Origin: Mycolicibacterium sarraceniae
Lineage (GTDB): Bacteria > Actinomycetota > Actinomycetes > Mycobacteriales > Mycobacteriaceae
Assembly: GCF_010731875.1 (NCBI RefSeq)
Contig: NZ_AP022595.1
Location: 1,860,001-1,924,000 of the forward strand
DNA: 64,000 nt
Direction of reading: 5' to 3'
Below the pieces are notes generated by a model, which was not told the origin of the DNA, made no database searches, and was given only the letters and a program-made list of their open reading frames with translations. Below are positions 41,666-49,678 of the stretch, one piece after another. The translations under genes were made by a program, and so were the position numbers. Numbering within the stretch: the stretch's first letter is position 1; the number at the start of each line of letters is the position of its first letter.

Positions 41666-42420
41666 ATGACCATTCACGATCCCAGCCTGCGGGCCGCACT
41701 GAAGACCCTCAAACTGACCGGCATGCTCGACACCCTCGATGCCCGCCTGGCTCAAACCCGCGACGGGAAACTCGGACACCTGGAATTCCTCCAAGTACTC
41801 TGCGAAGACGAAATCGCCCGCCGGGAGACCGCCGCCCTGGCCCGACGGGTCCGCCGCGCCCGCTTCGAACAGCCCAACACCTTCGAGGACTTCGACTTCA
41901 CCGTCAGCCCGAAACTGCCCGCTGCGATGCTGCGCGACCTGGCCGCGTTGCGCTGGCTCGAGGCCGGTGAATCAGTGATTCTCTACGGACCCGTCGGAGT
42001 CGGGAAAACCCATGTGGCACAGGCACTCGGGCATCAAGTCGCACTCCGCGGCGGCGACATCCGCTTCGTCAATGCTCCCGCATGCTCGCCGACCTCGCCG
42101 GCGGCCACGCCGACCGCACCATCGGACAACGCATGCGCGAATACACCCGCCCCCTGGTCCTGATCGTCGATGACTTCGCGATGCGTGAGCACACCCCCAC
42201 CCAAAGCGACGACCTCTACGACCTTGTCTCCGACCGCGCCATCGCCGCCAAGCCCCTGATCCTGACCAGCAACCGGGCCCCGAAGGACTGGTACCCGCTG
42301 TTTCCGAACCCGGTCGTGGCCGAATCGCTGCTCGACCGACTCATCAACACCAGCCACCAAGTCCTCATGGACGGCCCGTCCTACCGACCCCGGAAACGAC
42401 CCGGCACCAAGACCACCTGA
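41666..42420 (+). pseudogene. istB: istB ATPase helper with one frameshift
   Basis: ATG 41666 with AAGGAC upstream. LKLTGMLDTLDARLAQ and the Walker A motif GPVGVGKTHVAQALGH lie in the first frame to about 42075. The rest (RMLADLAGGHAD, Walker B LVLIVDDFAMRE, LTSNRAPKDWYPLF) is in the next frame from 42082. Restoring one base gives 251 codons, the usual IstB length. IstB is the AAA+ regulator that loads IstA onto target DNA. Confidence 0.88.
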
Positions 42421-42489
42421 CACCCACTTAGCGGTTCGCTACGCTCACCGCAGCAGCACCTGAACCTGGGGAATTACGTGACGGCAACC

Positions 42490-42515
42490 CCTGGGGAAAT
42501 ACGTGACCGTGGACA
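42490..42515 (-). repeat. Right terminal inverted repeat of the IS21 element
   Basis: Read on the minus strand it begins TGTCCACGGTCACG. A second internal copy of the motif (GGGGAATTACGTGACGG) lies at about 42470-42486. Confidence 0.85.
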
Positions 42516-42522
42516 CCGCAGG
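42516..42522. repeat. Target-site duplication, right copy (CCGCAGG)
   Basis: Second copy of the 7-mer at 39886-39892, directly after the terminal ACA of the IS right end. Confidence 0.85.
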
Positions 42523-42715
42523 CAACGAGCAGCCGGCCCACCTCGCTGATCGCACCATCCCGGGTGGTAGCCGTACCCGCGAGCACGATCGACTCGACGG
42601 CCAGTATGTCGGACGCCGTGGTCTCGTCGGCGGGCACCTGGGCGGCCACGGGGCTCGGGGCGGCATTGACCTGGCCCAGCAGTTCCACGATCTCGTCATA
42701 TCGCGGGGCGTTCAT
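42516..42715 (-). pseudogene. Mannitol-type PTS EIIB-EIIA junction, N-terminal part
   Basis: The frame reads NAPRYDEIVELLGQ, resembling the EIIB-EIIA linker of MtlA-type proteins, and then DILAVESIVLAGTATTRDGAI and VGRLLVACG of the EIIA domain. The Met at 42715 is probably an internal residue, since homologous EIICBA proteins continue upstream. That part has been replaced by a dehydrogenase fragment on the other strand. Continues in frame at 39892 once the IS is removed. Confidence 0.75.
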
Positions 42716-42717
42716 CG

Positions 42718-42970
42718 TTCTTCGGCGGCCTGCCCAAGACCAACCCGACGATCACCTGCGATTCGAACGCCGTGCACTACCGGCAGTTGCACATTCACGG
42801 CGTCAACGGCTCAGCGCCTGAGCACAACAAGCGGGCGCTGGAATGCATCTCCACCGGGCAGGTTCCGGTCAAAGACCCGATCACCTGTCCACATATCGCT
42901 CGACAACGTGCTGGATGCGTTCAGCATCGTCAAGAGCGGTGAGGCGATCAAGGTCACCGTCGAGCCGTAG
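42718..42970 (+). pseudogene. 3' fragment of a zinc-dependent sugar/alcohol dehydrogenase
   Basis: About 84 codons: FFGGLPKTNPTITCDSNAVH, YRQLHIHGVNGSAPEHNKRA, CISTGQVPVKDPIT, then a one-base frame change near 42890 to DNVLDAFSIVKSGEAIKVTV. This is the C-terminal third of a sorbitol/mannitol-type medium-chain dehydrogenase. The zinc-binding and most of the NAD domain are missing. Together with the PTS and DeoR pieces it suggests a lost hexitol-use locus. Confidence 0.7.
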
Positions 42971-43039
42971 CCGAGGCACGAAGGGTTTCAGCCATCCCTC
43001 TGGTGGAACACGTGCGTAAGCACCCCATGAGAGGACGCG

Positions 43040-43348
43040 ATGGACAACAACAGTGCCGAGCAGGCCCGGGCTGGCCTGGCCGGCGGGATCAAAGGCACGG
43101 TCAAGGAGGCCTTCGGCGCCCGCACCGAGGTGAATACCGCGGCCGCATCGACCGAGCAGCTCATCGTCGGCGAGGCGACAGCCCAAAAGCGCGCTGCCGA
43201 GAAAGCCGCGCACCAACAGGCGGTCACCGAGTCCGCCCGGGCCGAGCGGGCTGCCGAACGCGCGGTCGCCAGCGCCGATGCGAAGGCGGAAGCGGCTCGT
43301 CTCCGGCGCGAGGCCGATGACCTGACCAACAACGCTGACCTCCCCTGA
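43040..43348 (+). CDS. Charged Ala-rich helical protein, CsbD-like N-terminus
   Basis: 102 residues, ATG 43040 after GAGAGGACG. The start (LAGGIKGTVKEAFGARTEV) resembles CsbD/microaggregate-binding small stress proteins. From residue 40 it is an Ala/Glu/Lys/Arg coiled coil (AAEKAAHQQAVTESARAERA). No signal peptide or membrane helix. It precedes a second coiled-coil gene by 35 bp, a pair often seen together in mycobacteria. Function unknown. Confidence 0.7.
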   Translation: MDNNSAEQARAGLAGGIKGTVKEAFGARTEVNTAAASTEQLIVGEATAQKRAAEKAAHQQAVTESARAERAAERAVASADAKAEAARLRREADDLTNNADLP

Positions 43349-43383
43349 GTGTCAACGACTATCGGACTCTAGGAGCCCAGCCC

Positions 43384-43884
43384 ATGAATATCATCGCCAT
43401 GCCGCTCGCCATCTTGCGCTTGCACTACCGTGCGGCCCGTATTCCCCTCCAGATCGTCGAGGACCATGTGGTCGCACGGCTCTCCAGCGAGTCGCCTGCC
43501 CGACTGCTCTATGAACGCTCACTGGGCGCTCTTGACGTCACGGTCGGCCGGGCTCTGGGTGATCCCGGGCTCGCACAGCGTGGCGCGGCCTTGGCAGAAC
43601 GTAGTGACGTGCTACGCGAGGCCGGCCGGCTCGACGCCGAGGCGGAGGCGGAGGCGCGCAGCGCCAGTAGAGAATTCACCACCCGCCGCAACGAGGCGAT
43701 TCGTGCCAGCAAGAACGCTCAGACCGCCAAGGACAAGGCGGTCGAAGAGGCACGCCGCAACGCCGAAGCGCGCACACGTAACGCCGCGCAGCCAGCTCGT
43801 GAACGCGCCGACACGGCCAAGGAACGTGCCGACGAGGTCGCCGCCCAGCGGATCGATGCTGTGAAGAAGGCCAAGCGGGACTAA
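43384..43884 (+). CDS. Coiled-coil protein misnamed 'IF2-family', probably truncated
   Basis: 166 residues. An N-terminal segment (LPLAILRLHYRAARIPLQIVE) and globular part (PARLLYERSLGALDVTVGRAL) precede a long Lys/Arg/Glu/Ala coiled coil from residue 75. Homologues in mycobacteria carry the unhelpful label 'IF2 family translation initiation factor' but have no IF2 domain. A TAA at 43882-43884 ends the frame, yet the same frame continues beyond it with similar composition (ARIDAEKVKRQQARAAG) to about 44000, running into the convergent dehydrogenase gene. The stop may be a recent truncation. Confidence 0.7.
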   Translation: MNIIAMPLAILRLHYRAARIPLQIVEDHVVARLSSESPARLLYERSLGALDVTVGRALGDPGLAQRGAALAERSDVLREAGRLDAEAEAEARSASREFTTRRNEAIRASKNAQTAKDKAVEEARRNAEARTRNAAQPARERADTAKERADEVAAQRIDAVKKAKRD

Positions 43885-43980
43885 CAGGCTCGCATCGACG
43901 CCGAAAAGGTGAAGCGACAGCAAGCGCGGGCCGCCGGCAACGGGACGAAGTGGCTCACGCGTAACGGCGGGAGGGCGCGA

Positions 43981-45438
43981 TCAGGCCTGCCCGCCGCGTA
44001 GGTACACCGTGGTGGTGTGGGTGAAGAACTCGCGGGCCGCGCCGCCTTGTTCTTTGGGGCCCAGTCCGCTTTTTTTCGCACCGCCGAACGGTACGTGCGG
44101 GTCGGCACCGGCTGATTCGGAGTTTATGTGCAGCACACCGACGTCGATGTGCTCGATGGCGGCGAGTGTGTGGGTCAGGTCCTGGGTGAACACCGCAGCG
44201 GACAAGCCGAATTCGCTGTCGTTGGCCAGTGTGAATGCCTGGTCGGCGTCGGTCGCGCGTTTGACGGCGAGCACGGGGCCGAATAGCTCCTCGGACCAGA
44301 TGTCGGCAGGGCCGGTCAATTCCATGATCGTGGGAGCGACGAAGAATCCCTGGGCTAGTAAGCCTTTGAAGTAGGGCTGGCCGCCGGTCAGCACCTCGAC
44401 GCCGTGGTTCATTGCGGTGCCGAGACCGCGGTAAATGTTGCGTTGTGCAGCGCCGGTGATGACCGGACCCAGCTGCGTTGCGTCCTCTGTGGGGTCGCCG
44501 ACAGTCAGCGCCTTGACTCTGGTCACGAGTTCGGTCAGGAATCGGTCGGCGATTCGCTCCGTGAGGATCAACCGTGATGTGGCCGTGCATTTTTGGCCTG
44601 CCGACCGGAACGCTCCCAGTATCACCTGGTCCAGCGCTAGGTCGATGTCTGCGTCATCGAGGACGATGGCGGCGTTCTTGCCGCCCATCTCGGCTTGGAC
44701 CGGCACCCCGCGGGCTGTGGCTGCGGCGGCGATTCCCCGGCCGACCGTGGTGGAGCCGGTGAAGCTGATCGCGGCGATGTCGGGGTGGTCGGCCAGTGCC
44801 GCACCGATCGGCGAGTCGCCGATCACCAGGTTGAGCACTCCCGGGGGCAGGCCGGCCTCGGTCAGCGCTTCGGCGAGCCGCATCGCCAGCAGGGGAACGG
44901 TGGTGGCCGGTTTCCACACCACGGTGTTGCCGTAGACGAGTGCGGGCGCGATCTTCCACGCTGGGATGGCGATCGGGAAGTTGAACGGGGTGATGACGGC
45001 GACCACACCTATCGGCTTGCGGGTCACCAGGATTTGTTCACCGGCGCGGGGGGAGGCGAAGATCTCCCCGGCCTGCCGGTCGCCCTCGTTGCCGTAGTAG
45101 CGCAGGATCTGGGCGGCCCGCTGAACCTCGCCGATGCCTTCGGCTGTGGTCTTGCCCTCCTCAGTCGCCAGTTCCAAACCCCAGGACGTTGCGTTGCGCT
45201 CGACCACGTCGGCGGCCGCCAGCAGCACCGCACCGCGCTGATGTATCGGTTTTCGGGCCCAGCTCGCCGACGCCTCGCCCGCCGCGGCGACCGCGTGGCA
45301 GACATCGGCAACCGTCGCGCTGTGTCCCTCGGCGACCACCACATGGGGCCGCGCGGGGTTGACGCTGGTCACCATGTCGCCGGCGCCGACGAGCCACTGT
45401 CCGGCGATCAAGTGCCGGAGTTCGTTCGGGCTGGTCAT
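43981..45438 (-). CDS. NAD(P)-dependent aldehyde dehydrogenase
   Basis: 485 residues, ATG 45438, one base after the fadE7-like stop. Catalytic Cys is in RSAGQKCTATSRL (near 287) and the general-base Glu in AEMGGKNAAIV (near 254). Also FTGSTTVGRGIA in the cofactor site. By wording it lies near 2-oxoglutarate-semialdehyde/succinate-semialdehyde dehydrogenases, but substrate is not readable. Last gene of a three-gene catabolic operon with gabD1 and a glutaryl-CoA dehydrogenase-like gene. Confidence 0.9.
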   Translation of the reverse strand: MTSPNELRHLIAGQWLVGAGDMVTSVNPARPHVVVAEGHSATVADVCHAVAAAGEASASWARKPIHQRGAVLLAAADVVERNATSWGLELATEEGKTTAEGIGEVQRAAQILRYYGNEGDRQAGEIFASPRAGEQILVTRKPIGVVAVITPFNFPIAIPAWKIAPALVYGNTVVWKPATTVPLLAMRLAEALTEAGLPPGVLNLVIGDSPIGAALADHPDIAAISFTGSTTVGRGIAAAATARGVPVQAEMGGKNAAIVLDDADIDLALDQVILGAFRSAGQKCTATSRLILTERIADRFLTELVTRVKALTVGDPTEDATQLGPVITGAAQRNIYRGLGTAMNHGVEVLTGGQPYFKGLLAQGFFVAPTIMELTGPADIWSEELFGPVLAVKRATDADQAFTLANDSEFGLSAAVFTQDLTHTLAAIEHIDVGVLHINSESAGADPHVPFGGAKKSGLGPKEQGGAAREFFTHTTTVYLRGGQA

Positions 45439-45439
45439 C

Positions 45440-46642
45440 TCAGCGGAACGCTGCCTGTCCGGTCAGGGCGCGCCCGATTGAGAGTAGGTGCATTTCGGAG
45501 GTGCCTTCGTAGGTGAGCACCGATTCGAGATTGTTGGCGTGCCGCAGCGGCGAGTATTCCAGGGTGATCCCGCTGCCGCCCAACAGGGTTCGGCACTCGC
45601 GGGCGATGGCCAGCGCCTCGCGGACGTTGTTGAGCTTGCCCAGGCTGATCTGCTCGGGGCGGGTGCCTTCGGCGTCCTTCATCCGGCCGAGGTGCACGGC
45701 CAGCAGCATGCCCTTGCCCAGCTCCAGGGTCATATTGGCCAGCTTTTCCTGGGTCAGCTGGAAACTCGACAGTGGCCGGTCGAAGACCTCGCGTTCCCTG
45801 GTGTAGGCGATCGCGGTCTCCAGGCTGTCGCGGGCGGCGCCCAGTGCGCCGAACACGATGCCGAAGCGCGCCTCGTTGAGGCAGGACAGCGGTGCGCCGA
45901 GGCTGGTGGCGTGCGGTAGCTGTGCCGAGGCGGGCAGCCGGACGTTGTCGAGCACCAGCTCGGAGGTGACCGAGGCCCGTAGCGACAGCTTCTTGTGGAT
46001 GACGTTGGCGGTGAATCCCGGGGTGTCGGTGGGGACCAGGAAGCCGCTGATGTCGCCGTCGCCGTCCCCGGTTCTGGCCCACACCGTGGCCACATCGGCG
46101 AGGTTGCCGTTGGTGATCCACATCTTGGCGCCATCGAGGACCCAGTCACTACCGTCGCGCCGGGCCCGGGTTCGCATCCCGGCCGGATTCGAGCCGAAGT
46201 CGGGCTCGGTCAGCCCGAAGCACCCGATCGCGTCGCCGGTGGCCAGCCGGGGCAGCCACTCGTTCTTCTGCTCCTCGGAGCCGTAGCGGTAGATGGAGAA
46301 CATCGACAGCGAGCCCTGCACCGACACGAAGCTGCGGAAACCGCTGTCACCGGCCTCGAGTTCCATACAGGCCAGCCCGTAACTGACCGCGTTGGTGCCC
46401 GCGCACCCGTACCCCTGCAGGTGCATACCCAGCAAGCCCAGCGCACCGAACTCTTTACCGAGTTCCTTGGGCAGCGTGGCAGATTCGAACCAGTCCCCGA
46501 CATTCGGGCGGAGCCGGGTATCGACGAACTTGCGCACGGTTGCCGCGATATCCCGCTCGTCGGCGTCAAGCAGACGATCGGTCGAAAACAGCTCCAGCGG
46601 CCCATAGAGATCCTTCTTGGCCGGCGCAGTGGTGGTGCTCAT
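45440..46642 (-). CDS. fadE7: Glutaryl-CoA dehydrogenase-like acyl-CoA dehydrogenase (FadE7 type)
   Basis: 400 residues, ATG 46642, 4 nt past the gabD1 stop. Flavin and acyl-CoA motifs CFGLTEPDFGSNPAGM and WITNGNLADV, and the catalytic Glu in the YEGTSEMH loop near residue 380. The length, ARDSLETAIAYTREREVFDR and ending ALTGQAAFR are those of glutaryl-CoA dehydrogenases, which oxidise and decarboxylate glutaryl-CoA to crotonyl-CoA. The partner genes both handle small semialdehydes, which fits a route through glutarate. Confidence 0.85.
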   Translation of the reverse strand: MSTTTAPAKKDLYGPLELFSTDRLLDADERDIAATVRKFVDTRLRPNVGDWFESATLPKELGKEFGALGLLGMHLQGYGCAGTNAVSYGLACMELEAGDSGFRSFVSVQGSLSMFSIYRYGSEEQKNEWLPRLATGDAIGCFGLTEPDFGSNPAGMRTRARRDGSDWVLDGAKMWITNGNLADVATVWARTGDGDGDISGFLVPTDTPGFTANVIHKKLSLRASVTSELVLDNVRLPASAQLPHATSLGAPLSCLNEARFGIVFGALGAARDSLETAIAYTREREVFDRPLSSFQLTQEKLANMTLELGKGMLLAVHLGRMKDAEGTRPEQISLGKLNNVREALAIARECRTLLGGSGITLEYSPLRHANNLESVLTYEGTSEMHLLSIGRALTGQAAFR

Positions 46643-46646
46643 GGGG

Positions 46647-47990
46647 CTATCCGATCCGGATCAGTTTCTTGTTGACGAACTCGTCGATGCCGAACCGGCC
46701 GAGTTCGCGGCCGAATCCGGAGCGCTTCACTCCGCCGAACGGCAGCTCGACACCTTCGGCGCCGACCACGTTCACGAACACCATTCCGGCATCGATCTTG
46801 TCGGCTACCCGCTTGGCCTGTTCTTCATCCGTGGTGAACACATACGAGCCGAGCCCAAACGGAGTGTCGTTGGCCAGTTCGACCGCCTCGTCCTCGGAGC
46901 TCACCTTGTACACAGTGGCGACCGGGCCGAAGAACTCTTCGCGGTAGGACGCCGAGTCGGGCGAGACCCCGGTCAGTACACCCGGCGGGAAGAAGGCTCC
47001 TCGACGCTCGCCCTGCGAGACCAGCTTGGCACCATCGGCCACCGCGCGATCGACCTGCTCGGCGAGCCGCTTGGCCGCACCCAGCGATGACAGCGGGGGC
47101 AGGCCGTCGGCGGCTTCCAGCACCTTCCTGGTGAACTTGTCGAGGAACTCGTCGTAGATGTCGGCCGCGACGATGAAGCGCTTGGCGGCGTTGCAGGCCT
47201 GCCCGGTGTTCTCGAAGCGGCCGGCGATCGCTGCCTCGACGGTCGCGTCCAGGTCGTCGCTGGACAGCACGATGAACGGATCGGAACCACCGAGCTCCAG
47301 CACGGCCTTCTTCAGATTGCGGCCGGCGATCTCCGCCACTGCGGCGCCGGCGCGCTCGGAGCCGGTCAGCGAGACACCCTGCACGCGCGGGTCGGCGATG
47401 GCGTCGGCGATCTGCTCGTTGGTGGCATAGACGTTGACGTAGGCGCCGGCGGGGTAACCGGCGTCATCGAAGATCTGCTGGATGGCCTCGGCGGACTCCG
47501 GGCATTGCGGCGCGTGCTTGAGCACGATCGTGTTGCCCAGCGTCAGGTTCGGTCCAGCGAACCGGGCGACCTGATAGTAGGGGTAATTCCAGGGCATGAT
47601 GCCTAGCAGCACACCTACCGGGCCGCGCCTGATCACCGCGCTGCCGTCCGCGTCGATCAGTTCGATCGGTTCGTCGGCAAGGAACGTCACGGCGTTGTCG
47701 GCGTAGTACTCGTAGATCGCGGCGCTGAAGTCCACTTCACCGAGGGCCTGATCGAGCGGCTTGCCCATCTCGCGGTTGATGATCTCGGCGAGCTTCTCGC
47801 GGCGCTCGGTGTGCAGCGCGGCCACCTTGCGGATCAGGGCCACCCGGTCGGTCAGCGTTGACGTTTTCGACCATTCTCGGTAGGTCTTGGCAGCCGCGGC
47901 CAGCGCCTGCTGGATCTGCTCGTCGGTGGCTGTGGGGTACTCGCGCACAACGTCACCGGATTTGGGGTCGACCACTGCGTACAGACTCAT
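46647..47990 (-). CDS. gabD1: Succinate-semialdehyde dehydrogenase GabD1
   Basis: 447 residues, ATG 47990, first gene of the operon. Catalytic Cys in FENTGQACNAAKRF (near 270) and Glu in AVLELGGSDPFIVL (near 233). The short N-terminus and DPRVQGVSLTGSERAGAAVA match GabD1 (Rv0234c). It oxidises succinate semialdehyde to succinate; GabD enzymes also accept glutarate semialdehyde. Divergent from the XRE-cupin regulator with a shared 109-bp control region. Confidence 0.9.
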   Translation of the reverse strand: MSLYAVVDPKSGDVVREYPTATDEQIQQALAAAAKTYREWSKTSTLTDRVALIRKVAALHTERREKLAEIINREMGKPLDQALGEVDFSAAIYEYYADNAVTFLADEPIELIDADGSAVIRRGPVGVLLGIMPWNYPYYQVARFAGPNLTLGNTIVLKHAPQCPESAEAIQQIFDDAGYPAGAYVNVYATNEQIADAIADPRVQGVSLTGSERAGAAVAEIAGRNLKKAVLELGGSDPFIVLSSDDLDATVEAAIAGRFENTGQACNAAKRFIVAADIYDEFLDKFTRKVLEAADGLPPLSSLGAAKRLAEQVDRAVADGAKLVSQGERRGAFFPPGVLTGVSPDSASYREEFFGPVATVYKVSSEDEAVELANDTPFGLGSYVFTTDEEQAKRVADKIDAGMVFVNVVGAEGVELPFGGVKRSGFGRELGRFGIDEFVNKKLIRIG

Positions 47991-48004
47991 GTTCCGTCCT
48001 GAGG

Positions 48005-48046
48005 GTTTAGTGGTGTAAAACTATTGAAAGTTATATCCCGCTAAAC
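48005..48046. promoter_or_regulatory. Inverted GTTTAG motifs between gabD1 and the XRE-cupin gene
   Basis: GTTTAG (48005-48010) and its complement CTAAAC (48041-48046) flank an AT-rich core (TGTAAAACTATTGAAAGTTATAT), unusual in this GC-rich sequence. This is the likely promoter and operator region of the divergent gabD1 operon and regulator. The half-sites extend imperfectly (GTTTAGTGG / GTTTAGCGG). Confidence 0.55.
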
Positions 48047-48099
48047 TTTGGCGGCGCAAGGGCCGGCGGCGGATCCACTGGCGAAGGCGAGGTGTCCTC

Positions 48100-48708
48100 A
48101 TGTCACAGGACGCCCCCACCGGTGTTCTGGCCGGTGTGGACGGTTGGATGAACCGGCTGGGCCCAAAGCTGCGCGCGATCCGTAAAGAGCGTGAGCTGAC
48201 CCTGGAAGCGGTCGCCGACCGAGCCGGTCTGACCAAGGGATTCCTGAGCCTTGTCGAACGCGGCCAGACCACGATCTCGGTACCCAACCTTCTCAAAGTG
48301 TGCGAAATCCTCAGTGTCTCAGTGGGTTCGCTGTTCGACTATCCGGATTCGGCGGTCGTGCGCGACGGCGGTGGCGCGCCAGTGGAGATGGGCGGCAGCG
48401 GAATCCGCGAGTACCTCCTGACCCCGGAAACCGAGCGCAACCTCCAGGTGATGCGATCGGTGGTGCGCCCCGGTGGCGGAAGCGGTGGGGCGTACACATT
48501 GGAGTCGGAAACCGTCGTCGTTTTCGTCCTCCGCGGGTGCCTGCGCCTCACGGTTGACGGTCAGGAATCGGTGCTCAAAACCGGCGACTGCTACACCTTC
48601 TCGGCCAAGGCGGCACATTCCTGGGACAACCCGGGGCATGACGAAAGCGAGGTCCTGTGGTCGATCGCACCGCCAATCCCACGGAATTCCGGCCCAAATC
48701 GAGCATGA
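48100..48708 (+). CDS. XRE-family regulator with C-terminal cupin domain
   Basis: 202 residues, ATG 48100. The HTH is LRAIRKERELTLEAVADRAG then LTKGFLSLVERGQTTISVPN; the cupin domain spans about 115-190 (VFVLRGCLRLTVDG, GDCYTFSAKAAHSWDNPG). Regulators of this build (PuuR, SutR type) control amine, amino-acid or sugar catabolism and sense a ligand with the cupin. Divergence from gabD1 makes it the probable switch for that operon. Confidence 0.9.
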   Translation: MSQDAPTGVLAGVDGWMNRLGPKLRAIRKERELTLEAVADRAGLTKGFLSLVERGQTTISVPNLLKVCEILSVSVGSLFDYPDSAVVRDGGGAPVEMGGSGIREYLLTPETERNLQVMRSVVRPGGGSGGAYTLESETVVVFVLRGCLRLTVDGQESVLKTGDCYTFSAKAAHSWDNPGHDESEVLWSIAPPIPRNSGPNRA

Positions 48709-48753
48709 ACGTGCTGCACTGGCGCAACTGTACTTGCCGGGGAGGATATTCGG

Positions 48754-48999
48754 GTGGTCAAGAAGTCAGCGGGTAAGCGTGCTGACGGCGATGCGGTCGC
48801 CGTCGATCAACGCGTCCGTGTCTACTTCGACACCGACGACGAGGTACGCGGTTTGATTGTCGAGGATTTCGGCGACTTAGCGGGCCACGCCGTCGATGTC
48901 GGGGACGTGCACATCTCCGATGCGGCGCCGCGCTGGGCGGTCCTATTGGACGCTGGAACCCTGGTTTTCGTCGACAGCCACCAGACAGCGCCCGAGTAG
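48754..48999 (+). CDS. Conserved-looking small protein, unknown function
   Basis: 81 residues, GTG 48754 with a strong GGGGAGG 8 nt upstream. Starts VKKSAGKRADGDAVAVDQRV and is mainly beta-strand in pattern, acidic, without signal or membrane helix. Its 3' end overlaps by 57 bp the convergent mhpA-like remnant. I do not recognise the family. Confidence 0.65.
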   Translation: MVKKSAGKRADGDAVAVDQRVRVYFDTDDEVRGLIVEDFGDLAGHAVDVGDVHISDAAPRWAVLLDAGTLVFVDSHQTAPE

Positions 49000-49656
49000 G
49001 CGCACGAGCTCTCCGATGTCTCGGCCGGCGCGCGACCAATCTGCGAGGTCGCTGTCGGCCGACGTCACATGAACTGCCGCGCCGTATCGTTCGGCGAGCC
49101 ACCCATCCGCGGCACTTGGCACCTGTGCCGTCACGATCACAAAACCAGTGCCCACGATGTCGTCCATACGCGTGCCGCCTGGCGCAGCTATGTTAGGGCA
49201 CATCGTGCCGCCGAGCCGGCCGCGCAGCCGCCCCCGGTGGACCAGGCCGGAGCGATGCAGCGGTGGGGTCCGCGAATCTATCACGCGGTCCCTCAGGCCG
49301 GGCAACCGGTGCAACTGCGGAATGATGTTGCGGCGCAACATGTTGCCGAGTCCACCGCCAGCAGTCATGATCCGTCCGACCATCAACGCCCCATACCCTG
49401 GCCCACGAACGGCGGGGTCAGGTGCGCGGGGAATCAGATGAAGTTCGTCGATGCTTGTGGTGGTTATCCAGGGCTCGCGCAGCGGGCTCGGTGCAGTCAA
49501 CGTGTGGAAATCGTCGGCACTCTCGCCTGGCCGCAGCCGGAACTCCAAGCGGTAGCGCACGTCACCGATCTGCATGAAGGTGTCGGCATAGCGGTCGAGC
49601 ACCAGACTGGGCACGCCGTATTGGGCGAGCAGGGTGGCCGCGGGCTGTGTGGGCAT
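48943..49656 (-). pseudogene. Deletion derivative of an MhpA-like FAD hydroxylase
   Basis: The open frame (237 codons from ATG 49656) starts at LLAQYGVPSLVLDRY, immediately after where the GxGxxG FAD motif should be. It then jumps to a middle segment (RYRLEFRLRPGESADDFHTL) and on to a C-terminal part (RLPGLRDRVIDSRTPPLHRS, RMDDIVGTGFVIVTA). A normal 3-(3-hydroxyphenyl)propionate hydroxylase has about 500-560 residues; here the FAD site and much of the substrate domain are gone though the frame stays open. Non-functional as a flavoenzyme. Confidence 0.65.
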
Positions 49657-49678
49657 TGCCGATGTCGAACATGATATT

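Larger units (their letters stand above)
39893..42515 (+). mobile_element. IS21-family insertion sequence (istA, istB both frameshifted)
   Basis: 2623 bp bounded by 26-bp inverted repeats that start TGTC and match at 23 of 26 positions (39893-39918, 42490-42515). The terminal motif GTCACGTAATTCC recurs inside each end, as usual for IS21 elements, at 39903, 39933 and 39957 on the left. A 7-bp target duplication CCGCAGG flanks it (39886-39892, 42516-42522). It carries istA then istB on the plus strand. The exact ends and duplication show a fairly young insertion, but both genes have frame breaks. Confidence 0.92.
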
